This document shows positions 8,584 to 17,698 of a DNA stretch of 64,000 nt, one piece after another. The stretch is from Mesorhizobium sp. (lineage in GTDB: Bacteria > Pseudomonadota > Alphaproteobacteria > Rhizobiales > Rhizobiaceae). The stretch is from NCBI GenBank assembly GCA_004020875.1, contig SAPZ01000007.1:62001-126000 (forward strand), in the 5' to 3' direction. Under the pieces are notes generated by a model, which saw only the letters and a list, made by a program, of their open reading frames with translations, was not told where the DNA came from and did no database searches. The position numbers and the translations under genes are program-made. The first letter of the stretch is position 1. Each line of letters opens with the position of its first letter.

Positions 8584-10638
8584 ATGTCATCTTCAAACGC
8601 CGTCGACCTCGCCGCCCATCCGCTGACCCTTTGGCAGGGGCCGCTCGGCCTGCCGGATTTCTCGCGCATCGGCGACGATGATTTCGGTCCGGTCTTCGAC
8701 GCGGCGCTGGCGGCGCATCAGGCCGAGATCGACATGATCGCCGGCAACAGCGAGACGCCGACCGTCGAGAACACGCTGGCGGCGCTGGAGCTTGCCGGCG
8801 AGCCGCTCGACCATGTCTCGTCTATCTTCTGGTGCCGGGCCGGCGCCCACACCAACGACGCGATCCAGGCCATGGAGCGCGAGGTCTCGCCGAAGATGTC
8901 GCGGCATTTCTCAGCGATCTCAATGAACGAGAAGCTGTTTGCCCGCATCGACGATCTCTACCAGCGCCGCGACAGCCTGAAGCTCGATGCCGAGACGCTG
9001 CGCGTTCTGGAGAAGACCTGGAAGGGTTTTGTCCGGTCGGGCGCCAAGCTCGACGCCGAGGGCAAGAAGCGGCTTGCGGCCATCAATGAGGAGCTCTCCT
9101 CGCTCGGCACCAAGTTCGGCCAGAACGTGCTTGCCGACGAGCGCGACTGGGCGCTGTTCCTCGACGAGGCCGATCTCGCCGGCCTGCCGGACTTCCTGAA
9201 GAGCGCCATGGCGGAAGCGGCAGAGATGCGGGGCCAGAAGGGTCGTTATGCGGTGACGCTGTCGCGTTCGATCTATGAGCCCTTCTCGACCTTTTCCGAA
9301 CGCCGAGACCTGCGCGAGACCGCGTTCAAAGCTTTCACCATGCGCGGCCAGAATGGCGGCGCGTCGGACAACACCGATATCGTGCGCGACATGCTGAAGC
9401 TGCGAGCCGAGAAGGCGAAGCTTCTGGGCTACGAATCCTTCGCGGCGCTGAAGCTCGACGACACGATGGCGAAGACGCCGAAGGCCGTGCACGAGCTGCT
9501 CGATCCGGTGTGGGAAAAGGCGCTGGAGAAGGCAGCAAGCGACCAGAAGGAGCTGGAGCGGCTCGCGACCGAGGCCGGCAGCAACGAGAAGTTCGCCGCC
9601 TGGGACTGGCGCTTCTACCAGGAGAAGCTGCGCGCCGAGAAATTCGCCTTCGACGAAGCGGAGCTGAAGCCGTACTTGCAGCTCGAACGGGTCATCGAGG
9701 CCTGCTTCGATGTGGCGACACGGCTGTTCGGCATCACCTTCGAGGAGAAGAAGGGCATCGCCGCCTGGCATCCCGACGCGCGTGTCTTCGTGGTGAAGAA
9801 TGCCGACGGCAGCGAGCGCGGCCTGTTCCTGGCCGACTATTTCGCGCGGCCGTCAAAACGTTCCGGCGCCTGGATGAGCGCGCTGCAATCGGGCTACAAG
9901 CTCGGCCATGGCGCGAAGCCGGTGATCTACAACATCATGAACTTCGCCAAGCCTCCGGCCGGCGAGGCAGCGCTTCTGTCGGTCGATGAGGCAAAGACGC
10001 TGTTCCACGAGTTCGGCCACGCGCTGCACGGCATGCTGACCGACGTCACGTGGCCGTCGGTCTCCGGGACCTCGGTCAGCCGCGACTTCGTCGAGCTGCC
10101 CTCGCAGCTTTACGAGCATTGGCTGACGGTGCCGGCGGTGCTGGAGAAGCACGCGCTGCACGTCAGGACCGGCAAGCCGATGCCAAAGGACCTGCTCGAC
10201 AAGATGCTCGCCGCCCGCACCTTCGGCGCCGGCTTCGCCACCGTCGAGTTCACCGCGTCGGCGCTGATCGACATGGCCTATCATGCAAGGCCAGACGCAC
10301 CGGCCGAGCCGCTTCGCTACGAGGCCGAGACGCTGGAAAAGCTGCACATGCCCGACATGATCGCGATGCGCCATCGCACTCCGCATTTCGGCCATGTCTT
10401 CGCCGGCGACGGATATTCAGCCGGCTATTATTCCTACATGTGGTCGGAAGTGCTCGACGCAGACGCTTTTTCGGCTTTCGAGGAGACGGGCGATGCCTTC
10501 AATCCGGAGCTGGCCGAGCGGCTGCGGAAAAACATCTATGCCGCGGGTGGGTCGAAAGACCCGGAGGAGCTTTACACGGCTTTCCGGGGAAAGATGCCGT
10601 CGCCCGAGGCGATGATGGTGAAAAGAGGGCTGGTGTAG
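8584..10638 (+). CDS. M3 family oligopeptidase (Dcp/OpdA type)
   Basis: A 684-residue zinc metallopeptidase of family M3, cytosolic, degrading short peptides as oligopeptidase A or peptidyl-dipeptidase Dcp do. The catalytic HEFGH motif is at residues 475-479, followed by the typical SRDFVELPSQ segment. The C-terminal region with GHVFAGDGYSAGYYSYMWSE is characteristic of M3. The frame opens at 8524, but the ATG at 8584 matches family length and N-terminus. It lacks a signal peptide. Confidence 0.93.
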   Translation: MSSSNAVDLAAHPLTLWQGPLGLPDFSRIGDDDFGPVFDAALAAHQAEIDMIAGNSETPTVENTLAALELAGEPLDHVSSIFWCRAGAHTNDAIQAMEREVSPKMSRHFSAISMNEKLFARIDDLYQRRDSLKLDAETLRVLEKTWKGFVRSGAKLDAEGKKRLAAINEELSSLGTKFGQNVLADERDWALFLDEADLAGLPDFLKSAMAEAAEMRGQKGRYAVTLSRSIYEPFSTFSERRDLRETAFKAFTMRGQNGGASDNTDIVRDMLKLRAEKAKLLGYESFAALKLDDTMAKTPKAVHELLDPVWEKALEKAASDQKELERLATEAGSNEKFAAWDWRFYQEKLRAEKFAFDEAELKPYLQLERVIEACFDVATRLFGITFEEKKGIAAWHPDARVFVVKNADGSERGLFLADYFARPSKRSGAWMSALQSGYKLGHGAKPVIYNIMNFAKPPAGEAALLSVDEAKTLFHEFGHALHGMLTDVTWPSVSGTSVSRDFVELPSQLYEHWLTVPAVLEKHALHVRTGKPMPKDLLDKMLAARTFGAGFATVEFTASALIDMAYHARPDAPAEPLRYEAETLEKLHMPDMIAMRHRTPHFGHVFAGDGYSAGYYSYMWSEVLDADAFSAFEETGDAFNPELAERLRKNIYAAGGSKDPEELYTAFRGKMPSPEAMMVKRGLV

Positions 10639-10650
10639 CGCCGGCTTTCC

Positions 10651-10795
10651 TTCCCCTTGCGGGAGAAGGTGTCGCCGAAGGCGACGGATGAGGGGTGCTC
10701 CAGGGAACGCCGACGTCTCACTCCGCTGGAGCAGCCCCTCATCCGTCTCGGCGCTATCGCGCGGATCCACCTTCCCCCAGAAGGGGAGAAGGGGT
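10651..10795. repeat. Intergenic inverted-repeat element at the 3' ends of two convergent genes
   Basis: Complementary segments such as ACGGATGAGGGG (10683-10694) and CCCCTCATCCGT (10735-10746), plus TCCCCTTGCGGGA and CCCCAGAAGGGG mini-hairpins. It lies between the M3 peptidase and the convergent M81 gene, and supplies the last codons and TAG stop of the latter. Confidence 0.75.
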
Positions 10796-12274
10796 CGTTT
10801 TATCCCCCCATGGATCCGCCACTCTCGGCCAGATCGGCCGGTTCAGCTTCCTGTAATCCGTCTTCGCCGGGTTGCTCGGATAGGAACTCGGCGCCGCGAC
10901 ATAGATGATCTCGGCGGCGATCGGCGCGAAACCGGCGTAGAAATGGTTGGTCGATTTGATCAGCAAAATGTCCTTGCCCATCGGATCGATGCCGATGTTG
11001 GAGAAGACATCCGGCTCGAAGGTCTGGGTGCGGTTGGTGTTCAAGATGACGTCGACCTCGGTGCCTTCGATGCGCACCACCGCAGACGGCCCCAGTGTCA
11101 CCCGGCTAGGCCCGAAGCTTTGCCAGCCTTCGTTGGTCGTCTTCAGCACAGTGACGCGGGCGTCGATCGGCTCGCCGGCCTGAGGGCCGGCCTTGCCGCC
11201 GAAGCGAAGGTCGATGACCGCGCCTTCGCCGGCCGCGTGACAGAAGGTCACCGCGACAGGATCCCAGATCGTTGCCACGCCAACCTTGTTCACCCCGCGC
11301 CTGAGCAGCTCGCGCAGCACGATGGTGCCGTCGCCCGGCACGCCGCCGCCCGGGTTGTCCCAGATGTCGGCGATCACCGCGGGCTTGTTCTGGCGCGTCG
11401 CGTGCACGGTAAGTGCCTGCTCGATGCCCGCCGAGGCGGACAGCATCGTCATCGCCGTCTTTTCGCGCAGGGCATAGAGCTCGCGCCCAAGGGTTTCCGC
11501 CAAGGCATCGCCATTGGCCTTGTCGTTGTCGGTAACGACCAGGATGCGTGTGCCCATTTCCGGCACGTCGGCGGCCATGAAGCCGTGGATCACCGAGACC
11601 GACAGCACCCCATCCTTGCCGTGCAGCGCCTTGATCCTGTCGACGAAGGAACGCATCGGCTCGCGGCTGGTTGGCAGCACCTGGATCATGCGGCAGTCGA
11701 AGGTCGAGATCACCGGCTTGATCTCGCCGCGCGCCGCGGCGAGGCCGAGCTCGACGACATGCTCCCCGCGTTCGTAGAAATCGGTATGCGGGAATTCAAG
11801 GAAATAGGCCATGACATTGCAGGCCGCGACCCGCTTCGGCGTCAAATGGCTGTGCGGATCGAACTCCGAGGCGATCACCACTTTCGGCCCGACGATCGCG
11901 CGGACACGCTCCAGGAAATCGCCTTCGCAATCATCATAGCCCTGCGCGACCATGGCGCCGTGCAGACCGAGGATGACGGCGTCGACCGGCAGCGCCTCCC
12001 TTAGCTGGCCAAGAATCTCGTCACGCAGCCCCTCATAGGTCTGGCGTTGCACCAACCCGCCGGGCTCCGCCCAGGTCGCGGTGCCTTCGATGACGGTGAG
12101 CCCTTCCTTCGCGGCGCGCTTGCGCAGCGCGACGATCGGCGAGGAGCAGAGCGTCGGCGTCTCCGGATGCTTGCCCGGACCGGCATAGAAGGCCATCTCG
12201 AAAGAGGCCCGGTCGGTCGGGACCGGCGAGAAGGTGTTGGTTTCGGTCGCCAGCGAGGCGGTGAAGATGCGCAT
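10754..12274 (-). CDS. M81 family (MlrC-like) metallopeptidase
   Basis: A 506-residue protein of family M81, named for the microcystin-degrading MlrC. The N-terminal ATETNTFSP motif, LHGAMVAQGYDDCEGD (~residues 105-120) and EFDPHSHLT (~residues 137-145) carry the expected acidic and histidine residues. The family's C-terminal domain follows. The last ~13 residues (PSPLLGEGG) and the stop come from a dispersed repeat. It is the third downstream gene of a binding-protein/permease operon, so a role in hydrolysing an imported compound is inferred. The real substrate is unknown; microcystin is unlikely. Confidence 0.88.
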   Translation of the reverse strand: MRIFTASLATETNTFSPVPTDRASFEMAFYAGPGKHPETPTLCSSPIVALRKRAAKEGLTVIEGTATWAEPGGLVQRQTYEGLRDEILGQLREALPVDAVILGLHGAMVAQGYDDCEGDFLERVRAIVGPKVVIASEFDPHSHLTPKRVAACNVMAYFLEFPHTDFYERGEHVVELGLAAARGEIKPVISTFDCRMIQVLPTSREPMRSFVDRIKALHGKDGVLSVSVIHGFMAADVPEMGTRILVVTDNDKANGDALAETLGRELYALREKTAMTMLSASAGIEQALTVHATRQNKPAVIADIWDNPGGGVPGDGTIVLRELLRRGVNKVGVATIWDPVAVTFCHAAGEGAVIDLRFGGKAGPQAGEPIDARVTVLKTTNEGWQSFGPSRVTLGPSAVVRIEGTEVDVILNTNRTQTFEPDVFSNIGIDPMGKDILLIKSTNHFYAGFAPIAAEIIYVAAPSSYPSNPAKTDYRKLNRPIWPRVADPWGDKTTPSPLLGEGGSAR

Positions 12275-12301
12275 GAACGCTCCCTAGACTTCTTGTTTTT
12301 C

Positions 12302-12344
12302 GCAATTCCGGACGAAAACCGCTGCGTAGTTTTCCTGGAACTGC
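12302..12344. repeat. Dispersed GCAATTCC-type palindrome, copy 2
   Basis: Begins GCAATTCCGGACG and ends with degenerate GGAACTGC. It fills most of the gap between the permease gene and the M81 gene of the same operon, so it will be transcribed and could fold in the mRNA. Confidence 0.75.
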
Positions 12345-12352
12345 CGGGATTG

Positions 12353-13177
12353 CTATTTGACGGCCCCGAGCGCAAGGCCCCGGACGAGGTAACGCTGCAG
12401 CCAGATGAAAAGGATCGCCACCGGCAGCGTGGCCAGCAGCGTGGCCGCCATGACATGGTGCCATTCGATCGTATAGCGGCCGGCGACGAGCGAGAAAACC
12501 TGGATCGGCAGCGTGTAGCTTTCCTGGCTGCGCAGCATGGTGAGGGCGACGACGAACTCGTTCCAGGCGTTGATGAAGGTGAAGATCGCCGTAACCGCGA
12601 TCGCCGGCAGGCAGAGCGGCAGGAACACTTTGCGCAAGGTCAGCCAGCGGCCGGCGCCTTCCATCCAGGCCGCCTCCTCGAGGTCGCGCGGAATGGTGTC
12701 GAAATAGCTCTGCAGCATCCAGACCGTGAAGGCGACGTTGAAGGCCATGTAGATGAAGCCGAGCGCGGTGGTCGATTCGACCAGGCCCCAGGCGGCCATC
12801 AGCCGGAACAGTCCTAGCACCAGCACGATCGGCGAAATCATCTGCGAGATCAAAAGGAACTGGCGGAAGGCTCCATAGCCGGCAAAGCGGAAGCGCGACA
12901 TCGCATAGGCCGCCGGTACCGATATCAGGATCGCGCCGATCGTCGCCAGCGCCGAAACGTAGAGTGAGTTGAGCAGCGCCTGGCCAAAACCGGTCGCCAC
13001 CCACATGTCGGCGAAATTCGACCAGCGGAATTCACTCGGCCACCAGGTGGGCGTCAGCACCTCGGTGCGTGGCTTGACGGCGGTGAGGAACATCACGGCG
13101 AAGGGGAAGATCGTCACCACGATCAACGGAGCGAGCAGCAGCCAGGCGATGACGGTGCGTTTCAGCTTCGGCGTCAT
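12353..13177 (-). CDS. Carbohydrate ABC transporter permease, MalG/UgpE type
   Basis: A 274-residue inner-membrane permease of the CUT1 family. Six hydrophobic helices are evident, and the EAA loop ([25 protein letters not shown]) that contacts the ATPase is near residues 168-192. It overlaps the start of its partner permease's stop by 4 bases (13174-13177), which signals tight coupling. With the upstream permease, the binding protein at 14453 and the ATPase at 16624 it forms one complete importer. Confidence 0.93.
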   Translation of the reverse strand: MTPKLKRTVIAWLLLAPLIVVTIFPFAVMFLTAVKPRTEVLTPTWWPSEFRWSNFADMWVATGFGQALLNSLYVSALATIGAILISVPAAYAMSRFRFAGYGAFRQFLLISQMISPIVLVLGLFRLMAAWGLVESTTALGFIYMAFNVAFTVWMLQSYFDTIPRDLEEAAWMEGAGRWLTLRKVFLPLCLPAIAVTAIFTFINAWNEFVVALTMLRSQESYTLPIQVFSLVAGRYTIEWHHVMAATLLATLPVAILFIWLQRYLVRGLALGAVK

Positions 13178-14043
13178 ACGCGCTGCTCCCTCATGGCGAG
13201 GCGCACGTAGATCATGGTGAAGACGAGCAGGATCGCGAACATCACCAGCGACACGGCGGAAGCCTCGCCCAGTTTACCGATTCGGAAGGCGAGCTTGTAG
13301 AGATGCGTCACCAATATGTCGGTCGAATTCGCCGGCCCGCCCTGCGTCATCACCCAGATGATCGGGAAGGAGTTGAAGACATAGATGGTGTTGAGCACGA
13401 TCGCGATGTTGATGAACGGCTTCAGCAGCGGAAAAGTAATTTCGCGGAACTGCTGGAACAGCGTCGCGCCCTCGAGCGCCGCAGCCTCATAGAGATCGTC
13501 CGGGATCGAGGAGAGGCCGCCGAGAAAGATCGTGGTGGTGAAGGGCACCGTCACTAATATGCCGATCAGAACCTGCATCGGGAAAGCGGTCCCGGCGCTC
13601 GCCAGCCACTGGATGTTCTGGCTGATCAAGCCGAGCTTCATCAGCGCCGAATTCAGCATGCCGCTTTCGCCGTTGAGGGCCCAGCGCCAGACCACCGCGG
13701 TCATGGTGAGCGACACCGCCCAGGGCAGCATGACGATGACGCGGGCAAGGTCGCGTCCGTAGAAATCCATGTTGAGGATTATCGCCACCGGGATGGACAA
13801 GAGCAACGCGCCGCCCACGACCAGAACGGTCCAGAGCCCGGTACGCCAAAGTGCTGCGACGAAATCCGGATCGGCGAACAGTTCGGTGAAGTTGGCAAGA
13901 CCACTGAACTCGCGCAACTGGCCGAAGCGGTTGACGTCATGCGTCGAGATCTGGATCAGGTCCCAGACCGGCCAGAAGATCACCACCGCCGCCAAGAGCA
14001 GGCTGGGCAGCGTCAGCAGATAAGGCAGGAAACGATTTTGCAT
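13174..14043 (-). CDS. Carbohydrate ABC transporter permease, MalF/UgpA type
   Basis: A 289-residue inner-membrane permease of the CUT1 family with six hydrophobic helices. The EAA loop ([21 protein letters not shown]) is near residues 185-205. It couples by a 4-base overlap to the downstream MalG-type gene. It lies about 410 bases downstream of the binding-protein gene; that gap contains a long palindromic element which may reduce permease expression relative to the binding protein, a common feature of such operons. Confidence 0.92.
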   Translation of the reverse strand: MQNRFLPYLLTLPSLLLAAVVIFWPVWDLIQISTHDVNRFGQLREFSGLANFTELFADPDFVAALWRTGLWTVLVVGGALLLSIPVAIILNMDFYGRDLARVIVMLPWAVSLTMTAVVWRWALNGESGMLNSALMKLGLISQNIQWLASAGTAFPMQVLIGILVTVPFTTTIFLGGLSSIPDDLYEAAALEGATLFQQFREITFPLLKPFINIAIVLNTIYVFNSFPIIWVMTQGGPANSTDILVTHLYKLAFRIGKLGEASAVSLVMFAILLVFTMIYVRLAMREQRV

Positions 14044-14201
14044 CGGCTGGTCTGTACCGCGTTGCGGGTGGAAATTGGATCGCGCTGGCTTAACAAATTG
14101 ACTTAATCCGCCTCATTCTTCTCAGGACGTCGCTTCAGGGCTTCTTGCTGTACTGGCCACCTGCCTGCCCGTCCTCCGCGGCGGTTGCGGAAGAGAGCCT
14201 T

Positions 14202-14390
14202 CCTCTCCCCCGTCGATCGGGGGAGAGGTGTCGAGCGAAGCTCGACGGAGTGGGGGTCGCCTTCTAGGCGCCAGGCGAGGCGATGCTTGCGCCTAATGCC
14301 CTTCCAATGTCCGTCCGTCGGGGTTGCCATGTGGTTCCCCCACTCCGTCTCGGCTTCGCCGAGCCACCTCTCCCCCCTCCGGGGGAGAGG
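14202..14390. repeat. Dispersed palindromic element between binding-protein and permease genes
   Basis: Left side contains CTCTCCCCCGTCGATCGGGG hairpins and CGAGCGAAGCTCG; right side contains ACTCCGTCTCGGCTTCGCCG and CTCTCCCCCCTCCGGGGGAG. GGAGTGGGGG pairs with CCCCCACTCC across the centre. Similar elements occur at 35695-35876 and 57934-58100. Nothing else is seen in the 14044-14452 gap. Confidence 0.8.
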
Positions 14391-14452
14391 AAGAAAAGAT
14401 GTGGCGCGCCCCGCGGGGGTAGGGCGCGCCACGGGCGCAGGGAGATACGCCC

Positions 14453-15679
14453 TTATTTCTTGAGCACCGCGTTGGCCTTGGCCGCCGCGTCCTTCAAGCC
14501 AGCCTCGGGATCGCCGCCGAGATAGATCTTCTGCATGGCGTCCGAGGTGATCTGGGCGATCTCCTCCCAGCCCGGGATGATCGGCGCGAAGCGGGCGTCG
14601 GGCAGAAGCGCGGTGAAGGCGGCGAGGTCGGCGTTGTGGACGTAATAGTCCATCTTCGCTTCTTCCTTGTTCACTGGCAGGAAGCCTTCGCCCTGCGTGA
14701 ACTTGGCGCGCTGCTCCTTGGTGAACAGGAAGTCGAGCAGCTTCCAGGCCTCGTCCTTGTTCTTGGAGTTCTTGAACATGATGATGGAGTCGGTGACGCC
14801 ATAGGTGCCGCGCGCGCCGGTCGGGCCGGCAGGGATGGCGGCGACGCCGTATTTCAAGTTCGGCGCTTCTTCCTTGATCTGGTTGGACAGGAAGGGCGCG
14901 GTGATCATCATGCCGACCTTGCCCTGCTTGAACAGGTTCTGCACGTCCTCGCGGTTGTTCGAGGTGACGCCCGGTTCGGTCAGGCCCTCATCGATCATCG
15001 ACTTGTAGAGCTTGGCGGCTTCGAGCGCGCCGGGCGTGCCCAGACCGGAGGTGCCGTCCTTGTTGAGGATCTCGGTGCCGAAGGACCACATCGCATAATA
15101 GTAGTAGACGTCGGTCTCGATCTCCTTGCCCTGCAGGCCGTAGCCGAAGGCGCCGACCGCCTTGATCTTGCGGGCATCTTCCTGCAGCTCGGTCCAGGTC
15201 GCCGGCGGCTTGGCAATGCCGGCCTTCTCGAACAGCTCCTTGTTGTAATACATGGCGCGCGCCGAAGCCGCGATCGGCAGGCCATAGGTGTGGCCATTCA
15301 TGATAGAGGGCTGCAGGAATGTGTCGATGAACCGGTCCTTGAACTCGGGCTTGATGTAGCTGTCGAGCGGCTCGGCGACGTCCTGCTGGACGAAATCGAT
15401 CAGCCAGCGCGTGCCGATGATCGAGAGATCCGCATTGGTGCCGGCGGTGATATCGGTGGTGAGCTTCTGCAGCAGCACGTCCCACGGCACCACTTCATAT
15501 TTGATGGTGATGCCGGGATTGGCCGCCTCGAATTCCTTCTTCACCGCTTCGAAATAGGGGCCGGTCTTGGCGCTGTATTCGGCGACGGTGACGCGCACCT
15601 CGCCGGCATCCGCCGGCGCTGCCAGCGCCAGCATGCTCATTCCGGCCAACAGGCCGACAGTCCATTTTGCAAGGCTCAT
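14453..15679 (-). CDS. Sugar ABC transporter substrate-binding protein
   Basis: A 408-residue periplasmic binding protein (family 1, MalE/UgpB-like). The signal peptide (LAGMSMLALAAPADAGE) is cleaved near residue 25. The mature part begins VRVTVAEYSAKTGPYF and contains ANPGITIKYEVVPWDVLLQKL, as in CUT1 binding proteins. A GGGAG ribosome site precedes the ATG. It is the first minus-strand gene of a divergent transport locus, with an operator-like site in front of it. The ligand is not predictable from sequence alone. Confidence 0.93.
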   Translation of the reverse strand: MSLAKWTVGLLAGMSMLALAAPADAGEVRVTVAEYSAKTGPYFEAVKKEFEAANPGITIKYEVVPWDVLLQKLTTDITAGTNADLSIIGTRWLIDFVQQDVAEPLDSYIKPEFKDRFIDTFLQPSIMNGHTYGLPIAASARAMYYNKELFEKAGIAKPPATWTELQEDARKIKAVGAFGYGLQGKEIETDVYYYYAMWSFGTEILNKDGTSGLGTPGALEAAKLYKSMIDEGLTEPGVTSNNREDVQNLFKQGKVGMMITAPFLSNQIKEEAPNLKYGVAAIPAGPTGARGTYGVTDSIIMFKNSKNKDEAWKLLDFLFTKEQRAKFTQGEGFLPVNKEEAKMDYYVHNADLAAFTALLPDARFAPIIPGWEEIAQITSDAMQKIYLGGDPEAGLKDAAAKANAVLKK

Positions 15680-15733
15680 CTGATTTCTCCCATTGATGCA
15701 CGTTGGCGCCTGGCCCTTAGGAGCACAGGATTT

Positions 15734-15750
15734 ATGTTACTTTCCTACAT
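15734..15750. promoter_or_regulatory. Candidate RpiR-type operator 1
   Basis: ATGTTACTTTCCTACAT, a 17-mer with inverted ATGT/ACAT ends. A copy matching at 13 of 17 positions is at 15785. Reverse-complemented it resembles the TGTA(N)TACA-type sites of RpiR-family HexR. On the minus strand it overlaps the 3' side of a plausible promoter (TTGCGT, 16 bases, TAATGT) for the binding-protein operon. The RpiR gene is at 17699. Confidence 0.55.
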
Positions 15751-15784
15751 TATCCATGATTTTACGACACGCAAGCGGATTATC

Positions 15785-15801
15785 ATGTTGCTTAATTACA
15801 T
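15785..15801. promoter_or_regulatory. Candidate RpiR-type operator 2
   Basis: ATGTTGCTTAATTACAT, the second copy of the 17-bp site. On the plus strand it covers the -35-like TTGCTT of a possible promoter (17-base spacer, TAGCGT) for the SDR-ATPase-RpiR operon. Paired sites 51 bases apart, one for each divergent promoter, fit control by the locally encoded RpiR protein. Confidence 0.55.
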
Positions 15802-15850
15802 TTGGTTGGCTAGCGTGCCGGTCTAGAATGAGGGATGGAGGAGACGCAGC

Positions 15851-16621
15851 GTGAGCTCGACAGCCGAGTTCGAAGGCAAGACCGTCGTTGTCACCGGCGC
15901 CGGCGGCGGCCTCGGCTCGGCGATCGTCGAGCTCATGGCCGAGCGCGGCGCGCGCATCGTCGGCTGCGACCAGTCGATGGAGGCGCTGGCCAGTCCGCAT
16001 ATCGCCTCACGCCATGTCTTCGACCTGCTCGACCGGGCCTCGATCGAAGCGGCGATCCCGGCGTTGCTGGACAAGGACGGCGTGCCAGACATACTGATCA
16101 ACAATGCCGGCTGGACGCGTGCCGAGACCTTGAAGGCGCTGACGGCGGAGAAAATCGAGCAGGAGCTCGACCTCAACTTGACTGGCGTGATGAGTTTCGC
16201 CGACCCGCTCATCAAGGCGATGGCGGCGCGCGGCTCAGGCAACGTTGTGTTCATCTCCTCGGTCAACGCCATCGCGCATTTCGGCAATCCGGCCTATGCC
16301 GCCGCCAAGGCCGGCATCAACGCCTATGCCAAATCGGTCGCCGTCGAGCTCGGCCGCAGCGGGTTGCGCGCCAATGTGGTGTGCCCGGGATCGATCCGTA
16401 CCGCCGCGTGGGACCATCGCCTGGCCAAGGACCCCGAGATCCTCGGCCGGCTGAAGCGGCTCTATCCGCTCGGCCGCATCGTCAATGCTTCCGAAGTGGC
16501 GGAGGCGGTGGCCTTCCTTGCCTCCAACCGCGCTTCCGGCATAACAGGTGCCGTGGTGCCCGTCGATGCCGGGCTGACAGCCGGTTACCTGCCTTTCATC
16601 GACGACATATTGGGAGCGTAA
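15851..16621 (+). CDS. SDR family dehydrogenase
   Basis: A 256-residue NAD(P)-dependent short-chain dehydrogenase. The cofactor motif TGAGGGLG is at residues 15-22, NNAG at ~88, the catalytic serine in FISSVN at ~136, and YAAAK follows. Translation starts at GTG 15851 behind a GGAGG site. It ends 2 bases before the ATPase gene, so it belongs to the importer locus and probably oxidises the imported sugar or polyol. The polyol or sugar substrate is an inference from context. Confidence 0.92.
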   Translation: MSSTAEFEGKTVVVTGAGGGLGSAIVELMAERGARIVGCDQSMEALASPHIASRHVFDLLDRASIEAAIPALLDKDGVPDILINNAGWTRAETLKALTAEKIEQELDLNLTGVMSFADPLIKAMAARGSGNVVFISSVNAIAHFGNPAYAAAKAGINAYAKSVAVELGRSGLRANVVCPGSIRTAAWDHRLAKDPEILGRLKRLYPLGRIVNASEVAEAVAFLASNRASGITGAVVPVDAGLTAGYLPFIDDILGA

Positions 16622-16623
16622 CC

Positions 16624-17691
16624 ATGACCGACGTCCAGTTCCGCAACCTGTCGAAATCCTTCGGCCAGCACAAAATCCTGGAGGACATCAATCTCGACAT
16701 CAAAAGCGGCGAGTTCGTCGTGCTGGTCGGCCCGTCCGGCTGCGGCAAGTCCACCTTGTTGCGCATGCTGGCCGGGCTGGAGACGATCACCTCCGGCGAT
16801 CTCGTCATCGGCGGCACGCGCGCCAACGACCTGCCGCCGCAGAAGCGCAACATCGCCATGGTGTTCCAGTCCTACGCGCTGTTCCCGCATCTGAAGGCGT
16901 CGGAGAATATCGGCTTCGGCCCGAAGATCCGCGGCGAGAACCGCGCCGCGATCGACGACAAGGTCAAGAAGGCCTCAGGCGTGCTGAACCTCTTCTCCTA
17001 TCTCGATCGCTATCCACGGCAGTTGTCGGGCGGCCAGCGCCAGCGCGTCGCGATGGGCCGCGCCATCGTGCGTGAGCCTTCGGTGTTCCTGTTCGACGAG
17101 CCGCTTTCCAATCTCGACGCGCAGCTTCGCGTGCAGATGCGCACCGAGATCAAGGCGCTGCACCAGCGGCTGAAATCGACTATCGTCTACGTCACCCACG
17201 ATCAGATCGAGGCCATGACCATGGCCGACCGCATCGTGGTGATGGACCGCGGTCGCATCCAGCAGGTGGGGCAGCCGCTGGAGCTTTACGATCGACCTGC
17301 CAACAAATTCGTCGCCAGCTTCATCGGCTCGCCGTCGATGAGTTTTGTCTCCGGCGCGTTGAAGACGGCCGGCGCCAAGTCCTGGTTCGAGACCAAAGGC
17401 GGCGGCCGGCTGGCGCTTGCCGCCAGCGCGGCTTCCGGCAGCGACACGGTCGAGGCCGGCATCCGGCCCGAGCACTTCGTGGTCGGCGCCGGCGACGAGG
17501 CCATCGCCATCAAGGTCGATGTCGTCGAGCCGACCGGCTCGGAAACCCATGTCTACGGTTCGGTCGGCGACGACACGGTGCGCGCGGTGTTCCGCGACCG
17601 GCTGCAGATCAAGCCGGGCGACCGGCTGCCGGTGAGCGTCGACCCGCGCAACGTCCACCTTTTCGACAAGGCGACGGGCCTGCCCTTGTGA
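16624..17691 (+). CDS. Sugar ABC transporter ATP-binding protein, UgpC/MalK type
   Basis: A 355-residue ATPase of the CUT1 importer family. Walker A GPSGCGKST is at residues 36-44, the signature LSGGQRQRVAMGRA near 135, Walker B VFLFDEP near 155, and the H-loop VTHDQ near 190. The C-terminal ~120 residues are the TOBE-type regulatory domain (AGIRPEHF). The longer frame from 15835 is an overlapping shadow; ATG 16624 is the start. It energises the permeases on the other strand. Confidence 0.95.
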   Translation: MTDVQFRNLSKSFGQHKILEDINLDIKSGEFVVLVGPSGCGKSTLLRMLAGLETITSGDLVIGGTRANDLPPQKRNIAMVFQSYALFPHLKASENIGFGPKIRGENRAAIDDKVKKASGVLNLFSYLDRYPRQLSGGQRQRVAMGRAIVREPSVFLFDEPLSNLDAQLRVQMRTEIKALHQRLKSTIVYVTHDQIEAMTMADRIVVMDRGRIQQVGQPLELYDRPANKFVASFIGSPSMSFVSGALKTAGAKSWFETKGGGRLALAASAASGSDTVEAGIRPEHFVVGAGDEAIAIKVDVVEPTGSETHVYGSVGDDTVRAVFRDRLQIKPGDRLPVSVDPRNVHLFDKATGLPL

Positions 17692-17698
17692 GAAGACG

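Noticed and set aside
10754..12274. A microcystin-degradation gene
   Set aside because: M81 is a broad family; the surrounding genes are a sugar-class importer and SDR, not an mlrA-D cluster.
15835..16623. 5' extension of the ATPase frame through the SDR gene
   Set aside because: The SDR is in another frame of the same strand with clear motifs; the ATPase domain starts at 16624.
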